DNA of 64,000 nucleotides from Choanephora cucurbitarum (lineage: Eukaryota > Mucoromycota > Mucoromycetes > Mucorales > Choanephoraceae): assembly GCA_025331435.1 (NCBI GenBank), contig JAIWNI010000005.1, positions 62,001-126,000 on the forward strand. Reading direction: 5' to 3'. Below the pieces are notes generated by a model. That model saw only the letters and a program-made list of their open reading frames with translations. It had not been told where the DNA came from and made no database searches. Positions 25,224 to 37,404 of this stretch are shown here, one piece after another. The position numbers and the translations under genes are program-made. Position 1 is the stretch's first letter. Each line of letters starts with the position of its first letter.

Positions 25224-26511
25224 AGACTCCCTTCCTGCCCCCCTCTTTCAAGAGAAAACTTTAAAGCAGTTTCTATTTTAATTCATTCCTTGCCTATTAC
25301 CAACTCCATCCCATTGTAATTACTCTTTTTATCCACTTGCTTATTTTCTTTGATTGCTATCTCTTTTCTCTTTATTTTTATCTTTAGATATATATGACTG
25401 ATATGCTTAAAAATTAGCTACATGCGTCTTCTTATTTCAAAATATATACTATTATTTTCGCTTTGTCGTAATTAGATATACATATACAACAAATTATGCC
25501 ATTTATTTATATTCATTAAACTTTACCATTTCAAACTAGCGCATATTTGACACTCCAAACAAACTAAGTACATAGTTTTCTTCTTTTCATTTCTTTCTTA
25601 TAAAGGAAAAATAGTAGATGAAAAAAAATTGTCAGTCTAGAGTCTGTTTAGCCTATTCATTGACTAAAAATACAAGTAAATAAGCTTTTTCTTTTTGTTT
25701 GTACAAAAAAAGTAATTCCATTGACTATAATTTAATTGCTCCTGCATCTTCGGTCCACATAATGAGGGATTGCCCTAAAAGAGCCATATAAAAAGTATAA
25801 ATGGAATTGAGCAATTATGAGGAGAGAAAAGAACAAGTTAAGAACAAAAAAGAAGCAATTGCCAATGCACTTTCAGTTTATTGCTTAAAAAGAAGAAGAA
25901 AAAAATAGGAGCTTTGTTCTATTCAAGCTTGTTGTTTCTTTCACTATTTAAACAAACAATTCATTACAAGAAAATTAATGATAGGGTTGTATTAAGCATA
26001 ACCCTTTTTTTTTCTTCTTATTATTTCTCTCATTAAGATCGTCAAATTTTAGTTTTTTTATATGATTATTTAACTTTCTTTTAGTCAAGTTGATCATTCA
26101 TAAAAAAGAAAAACATAAACAAAATAAAATTTAAGCCTCTGTTCTTTCCCCTTATTTCCTTACCTTCCTCACTCCCCCCCCCCCCCTCTTTGATTTTTCG
26201 AAAAGGAAAGTGAATTTTTGGATACAGCGTGTATACTTTTATGGTCGAAACGAATAAAAAGAAAAGAAAAGCAGGAGTACAGTTCAATCATTCCCCTTTC
26301 TTTGCTTGTATTTCTAAAGTTAAAATTTCACATTTCTAAACTCTAAAAAATAAGTTGTCTGCTTTACATAAGACATAGATAAAAGTAGAATTTCTCTTTT
26401 TATAAAGCCAAAGTTGTTTCCAATTGGCGCTTTTTTTTAATATATATGTATGCTCTTCTCATAAAAGGAAACCTTGTTGGGTTATGCAGTTGTAAGTTTT
26501 ATTAGTATTAT
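25224..26511. other. Convergent intergenic region between homeobox gene 2 and BUD13
   Basis: A 1.3 kb AT-rich spacer with T-rich 3' flanks for both genes. It includes a C-run at about 26167-26176. No gene supported. Confidence 0.55.
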
Positions 26512-27766
26512 TTACATATCTTCTGTAGACCATTCATGGGCTTGGGCAGCCTGAGATTTTGCTTGATTTATCTGCAGCAACAACTGGTCTTCGTATCCTG
26601 TTGATCTATCAACACCATCCCAACGATAGCCAGGTGCAATCATAAACCGATTGGGCTTCCAAGCACCTTTGTATGTAGGCTTGACTAGTCTTGATCCTTT
26701 AGATTTACTATCTGATTTTCTCTATAATAGACCAACAGAGAAAGAGAAAGTCATGTCAATTGTTTCCCTTTTTCATCTATTACATTTGAGTACTTTACAG
26801 TCAAAAATCCAGCTGCTGGGTCATTCCATCTCTCTCTATCTTTTAACTCCTGATTCAGTTGTTCATCGTCTGCATATCTAATATATATATATATATATAC
26901 AAATACATAGTTTCATAAGAATGAGTTTATGTTTTGTGAGAAATGATGATAATACAATTAATATATGTGGGAAAAAGGTGGACTTTCTCCTCTTTTCTCA
27001 AAGCAGGAATGGCTTACCTTGCCATTGGCATATCCTTTGCTTCTTCTAACTGTCGTTTTTTTTCTTCAGCCTCTCTTCTCTGGACTAAACCTTTACCCCA
27101 TTCCATCTTTCTAGCTTCACGGTCAATCTGTTCTTGACGAAGACGCATCTCTTCAGCTCTCTGTCGCTTGAGGTCAACTTTTCTACCTGAGGCATCACGA
27201 TACACTGTATCTTCACCACCAGTCGCCTGAGATTCCTGTTTTAATTTAGCCATAGCCTTTTGTTCTGCTTGGCGTGCTCTCTCTGCTTCGGCTTTGATTT
27301 GCTCTTTGGTGAGAATACCTGCTCGTTGTCCATTAGACATACGGGGCGCACTGCTAAGGTTCTCTTGGTCTTCCTGCACTATCAGAGGTCGCTCGTCTTC
27401 ATCTGATACATAGTCTTCTTGGATATCAGGTCGAACTGTTTCCCAATTGCTTGTACTTCCACGAAATGCATGATCACTGGCTATAACTTGTTGCGCCTTA
27501 TCGTCTTCTATAAAGCTCATGTTGCTATCTTCTTCTGGCTTTGGCTGACTCCATCCAAAGTCGTCCTCTTCATCGACGATACCAATGTTGCCTATACGTT
27601 TCTTGCTTGACTCATCAGTATGAGTCTTCTTCTTTTTCTTTTTCTTTTTTGTGACATCTGTGTCATCGAGATATTTCGAAGCAATATAAGCTTTTGTGGC
27701 TGCATCGCCGGGACCCCTAGCCAAATACTTTTTTCGGATGATCTCGTCTTGTTGTAGTTGCTGCAT
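26512..27766 (-). CDS. BUD13: Pre-mRNA-splicing factor BUD13/Cwc26
   Basis: A 345-residue protein from exons 27766-27018, 26877-26799 and 26721-26512. The diagnostic C-terminus is clear: ETVYRDASGRKVD-like (here DTVYRDASGRKVDLKRQR), EWGKGLVQRREAE, then across the last exons RWNDPAAGFL, YKGAWKPNRF and PGYRWDGVDRST. The N-terminal half is charged and disordered with a lysine run. BUD13 is a subunit of the RES complex with Snu17 and Pml1, which helps activate the spliceosome and retain unspliced RNA. The family usually begins close to a K-Y-L motif. Here that motif (ASKYLDD) is preceded by about 30 residues including a second KYL (RKKYLARG), so the start could be later or there could be an extra upstream exon. 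The intron 1 acceptor directly follows an AT dinucleotide run. Confidence 0.93.
26880..26899. repeat. AT dinucleotide microsatellite at a splice acceptor
   Basis: About ten AT units lie inside BUD13 intron 1, ending directly at the acceptor (...atattag). There is no pyrimidine tract between the repeat and the AG. Confidence 0.9.
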
Positions 27767-28029
27767 CTCTATTAACAGAAGAAAAAAAAATAGAGTCAGA
27801 GTAAAACGGTTCTAAAATCAGTCACGGAAACAGAAATCAAAAGTCGCATGAATTTAGTATCTTATAGATAGACAAAAAAGAAAAGGCAAAGAGTAGTAAA
27901 CTGGCTCCCGCTTTTTTTCTAACGATATAATCTAACAGACTACAATGAGGTTTGTTTGGAATAGCGATAGTCAAGTAAACTCCTTTTTTTTTAGTCTAAT
28001 TGATAGCTTAGAGTCTAATTTCAAATTGT

Positions 28030-29151
28030 TTACTTGATTTCTGAAACGATTTTGTCAATGATTTGTTTAGCAGAAAGTGTGCCTTGCTTGGTATATTTGA
28101 CTGCTTCAGAAGCATTGGCACCTGCCAATAACAACATATAATCAGCCAAGTGATGTTTGGTAGCATGCTCAGCGATATCCTTCGTCTTGCTGGAATGAAT
28201 ACTGTATTCAGGCACTTGTACGTCCGACTCCTCTGCAGCTTGCTCAATACGCTTCATCAACTCATTAGGATAACTACGCACATGTTTTCCAGTAATGGCA
28301 GTAGTGATGCGAGTAGGTTCCAAGCCCTTTTTTTCAGCATGAATCATATGCTCGCGATGAGCTTTAGGCGTGGTCGACTCAGTAGCTAACATAAACAAAG
28401 TACCAATGACTGCGGCATCTGCTTGTTCTTTTTGGAGTACATGAGACACATCAGTGCCTGTACTAATACCTCCAGCTGCTAAGATAGGTAGCGAGACATG
28501 TTGTTTAATGCTTTTCACAAGTTGAATGCGACTCAGCTGTTGACCATTTGCCAAGAACGAGCCTCGATGGCCACCAGCCTCTAACCCTTGAGCCACAATG
28601 GCATCTGCTTTACGCGTAGGGCTGGAAGGATCCAAACCGGCCAACATCAATGCTTCCTGCAAAGTTGTAGCTGTGCCAATCAAATAAGTTCCCGCTGCCC
28701 AAAGTTGGTCCCTGAAATGGTCGGGGAGTACACCAAACGTGAAAGACACGACTGGGACGCGCTCCTCCAAAATGACAGCCAATTGATCTTCAAGAGGAGG
28801 CGAGCGCAACTTATATTCAGTAGGGATAGGGATGTTGAGTTCGGTTCGAATGATATCTAGTGTATCGTCAATACCTGGACAATGTCTTTGTAAATCAGTC
28901 TCAGAGACAATATGGGCAGGTCGACAGAATAGGTTAACAGCAAAAGGATTTGACGTCTTGTTACGAATGTTGCGAATGGTTTTACGTAGTAAATCGACGG
29001 GCATCATACCAGCACCTAAAGAGCCCAAACCACCAGCATTACTGACGGCAGTGATAAGCTCAACACCTGTATGTCCTGCACATGGTGCTTGAACAATAGG
29101 ATACTTCAATTTCAAAGCTCGAGTAAATGAGCTTTGAAGAATATGTGACAT
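28030..29151 (-). CDS. Nitronate monooxygenase / 2-nitropropane dioxygenase family flavoprotein
   Basis: An intronless 373-residue TIM-barrel flavoprotein. The start YPIVQAPCAGHTGVELITAVSNAGG is split here into motifs: QAPCAGHTG near residue 20 and SNAGGLGSLGAG near 38-49. Both are typical of the family, as are EAGGHRGS (about 193) and the phosphate-binding AAGGISTGTDV with AAVIGTLFMLATES (about 222-260). These enzymes use FMN to oxidise propionate-3-nitronate and other nitronates, probably for detoxification. The C-terminal 100 residues are helical and hydrophilic. It lies 264 bp upstream of BUD13 on the same strand with no sign of co-transcription. Family is sure; substrate is not. Confidence 0.9.
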   Translation of the reverse strand: MSHILQSSFTRALKLKYPIVQAPCAGHTGVELITAVSNAGGLGSLGAGMMPVDLLRKTIRNIRNKTSNPFAVNLFCRPAHIVSETDLQRHCPGIDDTLDIIRTELNIPIPTEYKLRSPPLEDQLAVILEERVPVVSFTFGVLPDHFRDQLWAAGTYLIGTATTLQEALMLAGLDPSSPTRKADAIVAQGLEAGGHRGSFLANGQQLSRIQLVKSIKQHVSLPILAAGGISTGTDVSHVLQKEQADAAVIGTLFMLATESTTPKAHREHMIHAEKKGLEPTRITTAITGKHVRSYPNELMKRIEQAAEESDVQVPEYSIHSSKTKDIAEHATKHHLADYMLLLAGANASEAVKYTKQGTLSAKQIIDKIVSEIK

Positions 29152-30964
29152 GTTGTTAGAGAGTACAAAGAGATAAACAAAAAAAAAGAGTTTAATAAGT
29201 GAGAAAAAAAACAGGGCCTAAAAAGGTAACAAACAAGTAAGTTACCTAAATTAAATCATTGAAAAGATCATTCTCCGTTTCTCATAGGATACACTGTTAA
29301 GCTCAAGAGCGATCCCATTTGGATATGCAAGTTAGTACGTAATAATATGGTTTGAATTTGAAAGTGAAGAAGACAACTTGACCATGCTTTTTCCTTATTT
29401 TGAAGAGGCATAAAAAAAGGATAATGAGATGCAATTCGGTCAAGAGACTCAAGTTGTAGAAAGAATGCACTTTATACAGTTGATTTTGCTTATTAATAGC
29501 AGAAACTTTTGGGACTAGAAGTCAATTTTTTTAATTAGAAGCAACATATGTCAGGGACGATGTATAAACACTCAAATTATTTGTTGCTAGATGTCAACAC
29601 TTTGCTATATGAGCATCAATACATCAACCATTAATTTTATGAAGATATAAGTTATTTGTTGTAAAAAAAAAGAAGTTTGGCATATTCTTGGCTACTGTCT
29701 GCCTTAGTTCTTTTCTTTTTGATATTGACTATCCGTCAGTTTATATTACTATGAATAGTACACTAGAACTGCTAGGATAACTGGTTCAGGGATGATATCG
29801 AGTTCGACGCTTATCCGTTTTAAGCTTGCAGTGTGAAGATCTTTAGGGAGGTTTTTCGACACATGTTTACCAAAGTTACAGTCTCTTGGTTCAAAAGAGT
29901 CTTTTGATAAGACTCCTGTTGTTAAACTAATACATGTTTACCAGGAATCGAATAGAGCGCGGACTAAACTAAGATTTTTCATTAAAAGGAAACAAACCAA
30001 AGGTAAATAATCTGTCCTCTTTGCTCTTTTGGTTGTTTTGCTTGCCATATGTTTCTAATACGGATGAACATGATCGTTTCAGCCCACTAAGCTAATTTAT
30101 ATAATTTGCGTCTCTAGAAGCTATCTTTCTCTTTGACTTCAAGAATCATAACTGAAACATCTTCAGTTGCTCTAGCATATATTTTTCTCAAACATGACTA
30201 TTGAACTAGTAAAAAGAATGTCATTTGGGACGACTGCATCTCTGATCTCAATACGTCATACGCCCTGCGGGAGAAACCTGCAATCTGTTAATTCTTGGTA
30301 ACCAATCAGATACTATTCCTCGATCAAGGATAATTGAATAGCCGCCAATCTATAATTTTAATGACTGGAGGCACTATACGGAATAGTGAAATTGAACGAT
30401 AGTAGTGTAGTTGACTCCTGCTTGCAAATAATGAATATTACTCTGGACTTGAAATCATGTTGTTTGTTTGATGATCTCGACTGTTTGAGCTAGTTTGCAA
30501 TTCCTCTTTTTAACTGACCTTGTTTAAAAGAGTTTGTTTATTTTTTTCTGCCAAACTCTTTAATGATAATCTATCCGCACGAAGCCAAGGAGGAGAAGAA
30601 GAAGTAGATGAGCACTTTGATAGAATATTGCGATAAATAGTATCAGTGTATTCATTTGCCCAAGATAAGATAATGACATCAAAGCATCCTGTACCAATCA
30701 CATTCCTAATGTTTTCTCACGATTATAGTATCATGTGTTTGTACAGCCAAAATAACTTTGTCATCAAGAACTCTAAACCTTTATCCAGCGAGAAAAATGT
30801 GGGGAAATAAGAGAGAAAAGCTTTCCTGACTTTGGTAAACGGAACTCGGAGATTGAATAGAATGTTTGATATATGCTTTATTTTGAATGTGTGTGTGTGG
30901 ATATTGTTTTATGTTCAAATAAAAATAACTAGAAATCTAAAATTACATATCGTACTATGTACAA
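29152..30964. other. Intergenic region upstream of the nitronate monooxygenase gene
   Basis: About 1.8 kb of AT-rich sequence. A short GT repeat lies near 30889-30899. A frame at 30510-30701 has no family features. A B-box-like ATTCGATTCC (minus strand, near 29940) lacks the rest of a tRNA. No gene supported. Confidence 0.55.
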
Positions 30965-32683
30965 CTAAGACTTGAATTGGTCTTCAGTTACGCCCTTGCC
31001 CATAGCAGCTGTAGCAGCAACACCACCTGTGACTACCTTGATAAGTTCATCAACATAGTTGGCACCAGACCATTTTTGATGTTGAAGTACATCCACACCG
31101 TGTTCACGTTCTCTACGTTGAACTTGACTGACATAACCAAGCATACCGTATTCTTTGTAGGCCTTTGCAAATGTAGCAGTGGCTAAAGCATTAGCATGAA
31201 GACCACCCAATGTAATGAATTGCCAGACAAAGCCAAGCTTAGCCAAATCATGAATATAAGATTGCATAGCATTATCATTCAAACCAGCAGCATCCCTAAT
31301 CACAACAAAGAAACATTCAGTACACATGTAGAGAATTATCTATTCTGACTTACCAGTTGAAAGAAGGAGATAGGTTATAACATAAAAGAGCCTTGGGATA
31401 GACAGAAAGAACACCTTCAGAGAATTGTTTAGCTTGAGAAAGAATGGGCTTCTTAGTTTCCATCCACAACATATCAGCAAAAGGTGCAAAGGCAACAGCA
31501 CGAGAAGTAGCAGCTTCAGTACCACCTTCGTAACGGTAAAGACCTTCACGAACACGAGGAAGATCCCAATCCCAGAAGATATCAATACCATATTCATTCT
31601 TGGCAATAGCGCGGGCTTCAGCATTGGACTTGTAGTGAATCTTGTTGAGGAATTCTTGAGCAGCACTGGCCTTACCAGCCTTTTGAAGTTCATCAGCTAC
31701 TGCTGTACCGAATCGCTTAAGGCCTGCTTTAGCAATCCATTCATCTTCAACAGCTTGGAGGGCGGCACCTGTCTTACCAGCAGCCTCAGCTTCGTTCATC
31801 AAAGTAGCCAAAGCACCAGCTTGAGGATTGGTGGTACCAACAATAAATTCATGATCACGGGGATCAATGTTGGATGTGATTAAGGTAGCAGCTTCAGCAT
31901 CAGAACGAGCAACAATCAAGTTCTCAACACCCATGATATCATATTGAACACGAATAGCTACCAAACGGTTGATATGTTCACCAATAGGAACCAACACTTT
32001 ACCAGCCATATGACCACACTTCTTGGTAGAAGGAGATTGATCCTCAACTACATCAACTTCATCAACAAGATATTCAACAACGAATGAAGGCTTTACTTAC
32101 CATGCATACCAGCAGCACCGCGCTCAACAAACATCTTGGCCAACTTCATGACAGCAGTAATACCACCATGACCAGTATCACCGTCAGCAATAATAGGTCT
32201 CAAGTAGTCAATAGCAGGTGTCTTTGCACGCTCTTCAGGTGACATGGCAAGACGAGCTTCTCTTTGCTTACGATCATGGAAAAGTTGAGCAAAGAACAAA
32301 TGTTCAACCTTGTTAGGCACAGTATCCATAGGATAGTCAGCAAGATCAGGTCCAGGTTCATTTGAAGTGGAGGCAGTAGAAGAACATTGCCAGCCAGATA
32401 CATAGACTGTTTCAAGATGAGGAGCCATCTGTGTGACCTGGACGGGATCAAGGGCACCAAATGTATGGGAAGTAGTACCATTAGCCTTATGATTTTGAAG
32501 GAGCTTCCACACCTTCTTGGCTTGAACGTCAGATCTGTATTGAATAGGGAAGTAGCCTCTCTTGGACACAATAGCTTCAGCAGTATAAGGACGCTTTACA
32601 TTAGCAAAACGAGGTGAAGCCCACCATTGCTTTACTTTCTCAACTTCTTCAAGAAAGAGCTTTTGTTCATAATCCACAGTCAT
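30965..32683 (-). CDS. Isocitrate lyase (glyoxylate cycle)
   Basis: A 535-residue enzyme from exons 32683-32101, 32047-31354 and 31295-30965. It cleaves isocitrate to succinate and glyoxylate for growth on C2 compounds and fatty acids. The start [19 protein letters not shown] and WWASPRF are typical of fungal enzymes. The catalytic KKCGH motif lies at about 203-207, in [12 protein letters not shown] just after the first junction. The Mg-binding region [11 protein letters not shown] precedes it. The fungal-type insert between the N-terminal helix and the active site is present. The C-terminus ends in DQFKS, which is not a peroxisomal SKL-type signal, so import would need another route or the enzyme is cytosolic. 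A TATA box lies about 70 bases upstream of the ATG, fitting a strongly regulated gene. Confidence 0.96.
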
Positions 32684-32753
32684 TTTTTCTTCTTGTTTAT
32701 GATAATATCAATATTAAAAAAAGAAAAGAAGAAAAAAGAAAAGTGTCTCTTGG

Positions 32754-32761
32754 TATTTATA
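32754..32761 (-). promoter_or_regulatory. TATA box of the isocitrate lyase gene
   Basis: TATAAATA on the minus strand, 71 bases upstream of the ATG at 32683, followed by a short leader. Position and match to consensus are good. Confidence 0.6.
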
Positions 32762-32909
32762 CTTTGAAAAGGGAGAAACTCGGAGCCATAATTTCTATGG
32801 CTAAAGAATCATGCATGTGATAAAGTGTTGCCCATGTGAAATCGCATTAAAATTTTATAATTGGTCCGAACAATCATTTTCCGGTTGATATGCTATTATC
32901 TAATACTAT

Positions 32910-35900
32910 TTACTTTGTCCATTCATTGATATGCCAACCATGTTCAGCTGAAATGCGTTCGTTAGCTTCACCAAGTAAGGCAGTAGAATAGCTTCCATTT
33001 TGGAAAGGTTTCTCTAGGTAAGTATGGGCCACTCGCTTAATGTCATCTTGAGTCACCTTCAAGAGTGCTTCACGTCGCCTAATTAATTATCAGATCAATA
33101 ATTAAAAAATATTCCCATATAGCTGTTTCTTTTTAAATGCTTACCATTGTCTCATTTCATCAGATATACCATGAATAAATTGAAGCATGCCTTCTTCAGA
33201 AACACTTTGAGGTGCATCTACATCTTGGAAAATAGCTAGTTTGGATTCAGTCAATTCTTGATCTGTAAAGTTGCGTTGTTGAACCCATTCTACTGATTTT
33301 GAGTATGTATCCAAGGTCTCAAGCGTACGTGGGTCTCGGTAAGAATAGAAAGAAAAGAGACCACCGAGACCGCTGTATCGAGCACCACCTCCATAAGCAC
33401 CATTCTTTTCTCGGATTTCCCGGTGGAGATAGTGATTTGTCATCAAGGAAGATAATACCTGAAGGCTAGCACCATCAGGGTGAGTGTATGGCACACCACG
33501 AAGCACCTTTGCAGAAAAGTTTACTTGGAATGGTAATGGGAAGAATGTCTTTTTGTAATCTGGTGCAAATGGGCTCTGTTTCATTGGGTAAGTCAAGATT
33601 TTGATTTTTTCTGATCTCTCTTTTTTGAACTTACAGGAACACCAGGGACTGCCTTACCGTCCATAGGTAAACCTTCAATAAAGCCCAATAATGACTTTGT
33701 GTTGCTTTCGACTGCATCTTCACCAGAAGTCACAGCAATACGTAATGAAGATTGTGTCAAAACAGCAGATGCAATTTGCTTTAACTTGTCTGCCACTTCT
33801 GATACGTCTTCTTGTGCAGCCAATCGGCTCATAAAATTCACTTGAGTCATACCACTTAGAATTTCAGAGGTATGCATACCAGGCGTTAAACTAGCACCGG
33901 CATATGTACGTGCGAAAACATGGCCCGAATAGGCAACTGAATTTGCCATAGAAGAAGCATTCTAACCAAATCAAACAAAAACAGATAAGGTCATCGACGT
34001 TCTATCTTATCTTGTTTATACTTACACCAATGATCAATGTCTTTAACTTGTCCAGTTCATCAAAGTTGGTTTCATGAATCAGTTTGGATAAAATATCATA
34101 CATACGGTCAATATTGCGATCTAAGCAGTTGCCACTGAGAGCAATGCCTTCTTCAATATGATCAATGTCTGAGTGGTTGATGGTGATTGTACTAGAAGCA
34201 CGAAGACCACCTGTATAGAGACGAATTTCCTCGTCAATCTCTGCCATAGACTGTTTGCGAGTACCTAATGACAATAAGGCGTCACAGAAGAGTGGCAAGT
34301 AAGCCTTCAGGTCATCAGGAAGGAAAGGAAGTGAGCTAATGGCTCTGAAGTAAGTAATTCCGTTAGTAGCTGTAGTTCTCCATTGGACAGGTGTGTTGCA
34401 TAAGCCAGTGTGCTCCAGAACAGTATGCTTAGCTTTAGGAGCAATATCACTTAAGGACAGCGTAGGAAGACAAGAGAGATCCTCTGATTTGTCTTGAGAT
34501 GCCAACAGATCCTTACCGTCCTGAGCAATCTGCGCTTTATCTGCATCTGTCAGACCTTGAACTTTTCTATCCAATCTCTCTTTCTCTTCTGCAAGGGTAT
34601 TGGCTGTATAGTTTTCATCAGGTCGCATCACAAATGAGAGCTTGTGTGGGTTGCTGAGAAGGTATTTTTCGATGCGGCTCTCAAAGAAATTGCCCTTGGC
34701 CAATTCAGATTTGAGGCGGTCCAGATTTCTGTTGATTTCCAAAAGATCGACAGGATCCACATCATTAAACCAACCTGAAGTGATACCATGCATGATTGTT
34801 AAGCCGAAATCAGCTGTTTTCTGTTATTGATGCTGATAAGAAACCCAAACTTCTTTCTGGAAAATTGCCTATTGAGTACTTACATGCTTTTGACCTAATT
34901 CCATCTGGTGAATGGCTGCCTCAATGCGCTGAGGATCGAATCCTTCATGCTTGACTTGTTCAAGAACAGATTGAATTGTGTGCTTCACTTTGTCTACTTC
35001 AGAATCCTTTACGCCTTGCAAGCCAATAGACATGGTACTTGTACTAATTTCCGTTTAACGATACATATCATCCAGCCCTTCTCGCTTGTTTCCTTACCTT
35101 GTACTACCATCATAACCTGTGTTGATAGTGAATTCAGAACCAAGGTTGGTATCGATCAAAGCCTTATACATAGGTGATGCATGTCCATCCAACAAAAGAT
35201 AAGACAATAAGCGCATTGAAAATGATTCAAATGTGTCTGTGATGTCATTGGCAAGGTAAGAAAGTGACAGTTTCACTTGCTTATCAGCAGGGCTCATCGG
35301 ATCCAATGCACATGTTGTCTCTACACTCTTTGATCCACTCCAAGGCTGAACAGATTTGTTGACCACAGGTACTTCGGATGCTGAAAATCCCTTCAATTTG
35401 GCATCGATGGCAGCCAAATGGTTTTCGAGAGGGAAATTACCATACGTAAAGAAGCGAGCGTTGCTTGGGTGGTAATGTCTCTTATGGAAATCGAGTAATT
35501 GTTGATGTGTCAAATCAGTAATAAATTCAGGATCACCACCACTGGCATGTTCATAGGTTGTGCCAGGAAACATGGCTTGTTGTGTGCGAATATAGAAGAG
35601 ATAGTTGGCGTCTGACTAAAATCCTACTGTTAATGGGCATCAAGACACTCTGATCAAACACATACCACTTGACCCTTCATCTCGTTATAGACAACACCCT
35701 TAAATTGAATAGGTGTTGAGACGTCTAACATAGTCAAAGCAAGTCAGACACTATAGCGATTGGTCCATATGAATCTTACCTGTTGGTTCTTGGTGTTCTA
35801 ATCGCCAACCTTCTTGCTTGAAATCAAGTCTATCTAATCGTGGATGAAACACAGCATCCATATAGACATTGCGTAAATTTTCGTAATCGACGGAATTAGT

Positions 35901-36552
35901 GGTTGCGAATGGATAAATTGTGTAATCACTAGCTATTTAAGACAGAAAATCAGTTGTTGTCATTCGAAACAGAAAAAAAAACAACACATACCAGTAAATG
36001 CATTCATGAAAGTGGCTAAACTTCGATTCAACATCTTAAAGAAGGGATCTCTAACAGGATATTTTTCACTTCCACATAATGTTGTGTGTTCCTATGAGCA
36101 CAGTTTAACACCTTCATTCTCATCAAATATCTTTCTATTGCTCACCAAGATATGAGGCACACCAGTACTATCTGTTACTGGTGTATGAAATCCAACAGCA
36201 AAGACGTTGTTGGCATCTTCTCTTTCAACATGTAAGTGCTGTGCACCAGTTGCCTCATGCTTCAAACTAATGGCTGTCAACTCAAGCTCGGGCACTTTTC
36301 GCACCTAATGTAATCAAGGTCAAAACTATAGACTACAGCAATCCATGTCTTACTTTACCTGTTGAACCTGATAGCCTTGAAGCTTTTGACCGGGGGCTAA
36401 GATGGCTATTGAATGCATAAGGTTAATAAAGAAACAGGTTGGGAGGTAGCAATTGATGTGGTTGTCTTGCATTCTATCTTACCCTTAGTAGTATATGACC
36501 GAGCACTACTTTTGAGAATCCGCGAAGTCGAAAGGCCTAACTGAACCGACAT
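32910..36552 (-). CDS. CYM1: Mitochondrial presequence protease (Cym1/PreP-like)
   Basis: A 992-residue M16C metallopeptidase from 12 exons: 36552-36483, 36396-36359, 36304-36146, 36091-35992, 35932-35780, 35724-35666, 35615-35098, 35043-34884, 34820-34026, 33961-33635, 33575-33145 and 33078-32910. The N-terminus ([19 protein letters not shown]) is rich in Ser and Arg without acids, as expected for a matrix-targeting presequence. The inverted zinc motif HILEH (residues 87-91) is formed exactly across a splice junction. Further support comes from [25 protein letters not shown] and the C-terminal half with [15 protein letters not shown]. The enzyme degrades cleaved presequences and other short peptides in the matrix. 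The length matches the yeast and human proteins (about 990-1,040). Every junction keeps frame, so the gene looks intact. Confidence 0.95.
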
Positions 36553-37404
36553 GGACGAAATATGGGATACAGAAAAAGAAAAGAGAGAAGTGAAGGAAAA
36601 AAAATTACAGAAAAAATACAAAAAGTAGACTGCATAAATTCAGATTCAGATTTGTACTCACTTGCTTAAAAAAGAAAATACAATTGACAGCCATAACTTT
36701 TATGCTGTCAGTGCGTCACGATCTTTGTGTTATACAACGCCATGGTCATAACAACCATTTCAATTGACAACATTATTCTTCCAGTTTATCTGCTTAATGA
36801 GCAACCACAAGTTTGTTACTGAGAAAAAGAGAGCCAAGTGCTGCACTCAAGTGTAGGCAGTGTCTTCTTATTATGCATGACATGAGATTGTTGAGTTTAT
36901 AAGTGACTCCTTTTTGGATAGAGACAACAGTTGTGTCAAAGAAGTCAGTCTAAAGAATCAGATCAGATAAATTTCGATTTTCTTCTTCTATATCATAGTT
37001 GACATCAGTCTGTCCTTCCTTTTTTATTTCTCTCTCTTTTTTTTTCTACGATGAATTTAAATGAAGACAATTACGCACTTTGAAGATATAAACAATGAGA
37101 TCAAAACTCTGTCAGTTTATGCTGTGGGCATAAATCCAACCTTTGTGCTTACAAACAAGGCCATAACATGACAAATCTAGCCAGCATAAAGAGTCAATCT
37201 TAAAAAAAAACAGCAAGTAAACAAAGAAAGCCTTACCAAAACAAAGCAGTCAAACTCCTCTCTTTTACTTGTTGTATACAAATGATCCCCTAACCTAACT
37301 TTGTAAGTTACACTATAAAAAGTAACGACAATTTAGAAAAAATTCTGCAAAGGCACACTTGCGTTTTTTTTTTACTTTTTTTTTCTTTTTAACTATAGAG
37401 TAAA
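36553..37404. other. Divergent promoter region between presequence protease and exonuclease genes
   Basis: An 850-bp spacer between two divergently transcribed genes. It is AT-rich with T-runs near 37033-37043 and 37364-37388, the latter just before the exonuclease ATG. No extra gene. Confidence 0.55.

Noticed and set aside
29925..29965. tRNA-like B box (ATTCGATTCC) on the minus strand
   Set aside because: No matching A box, acceptor stem or anticodon arm at the right distance.
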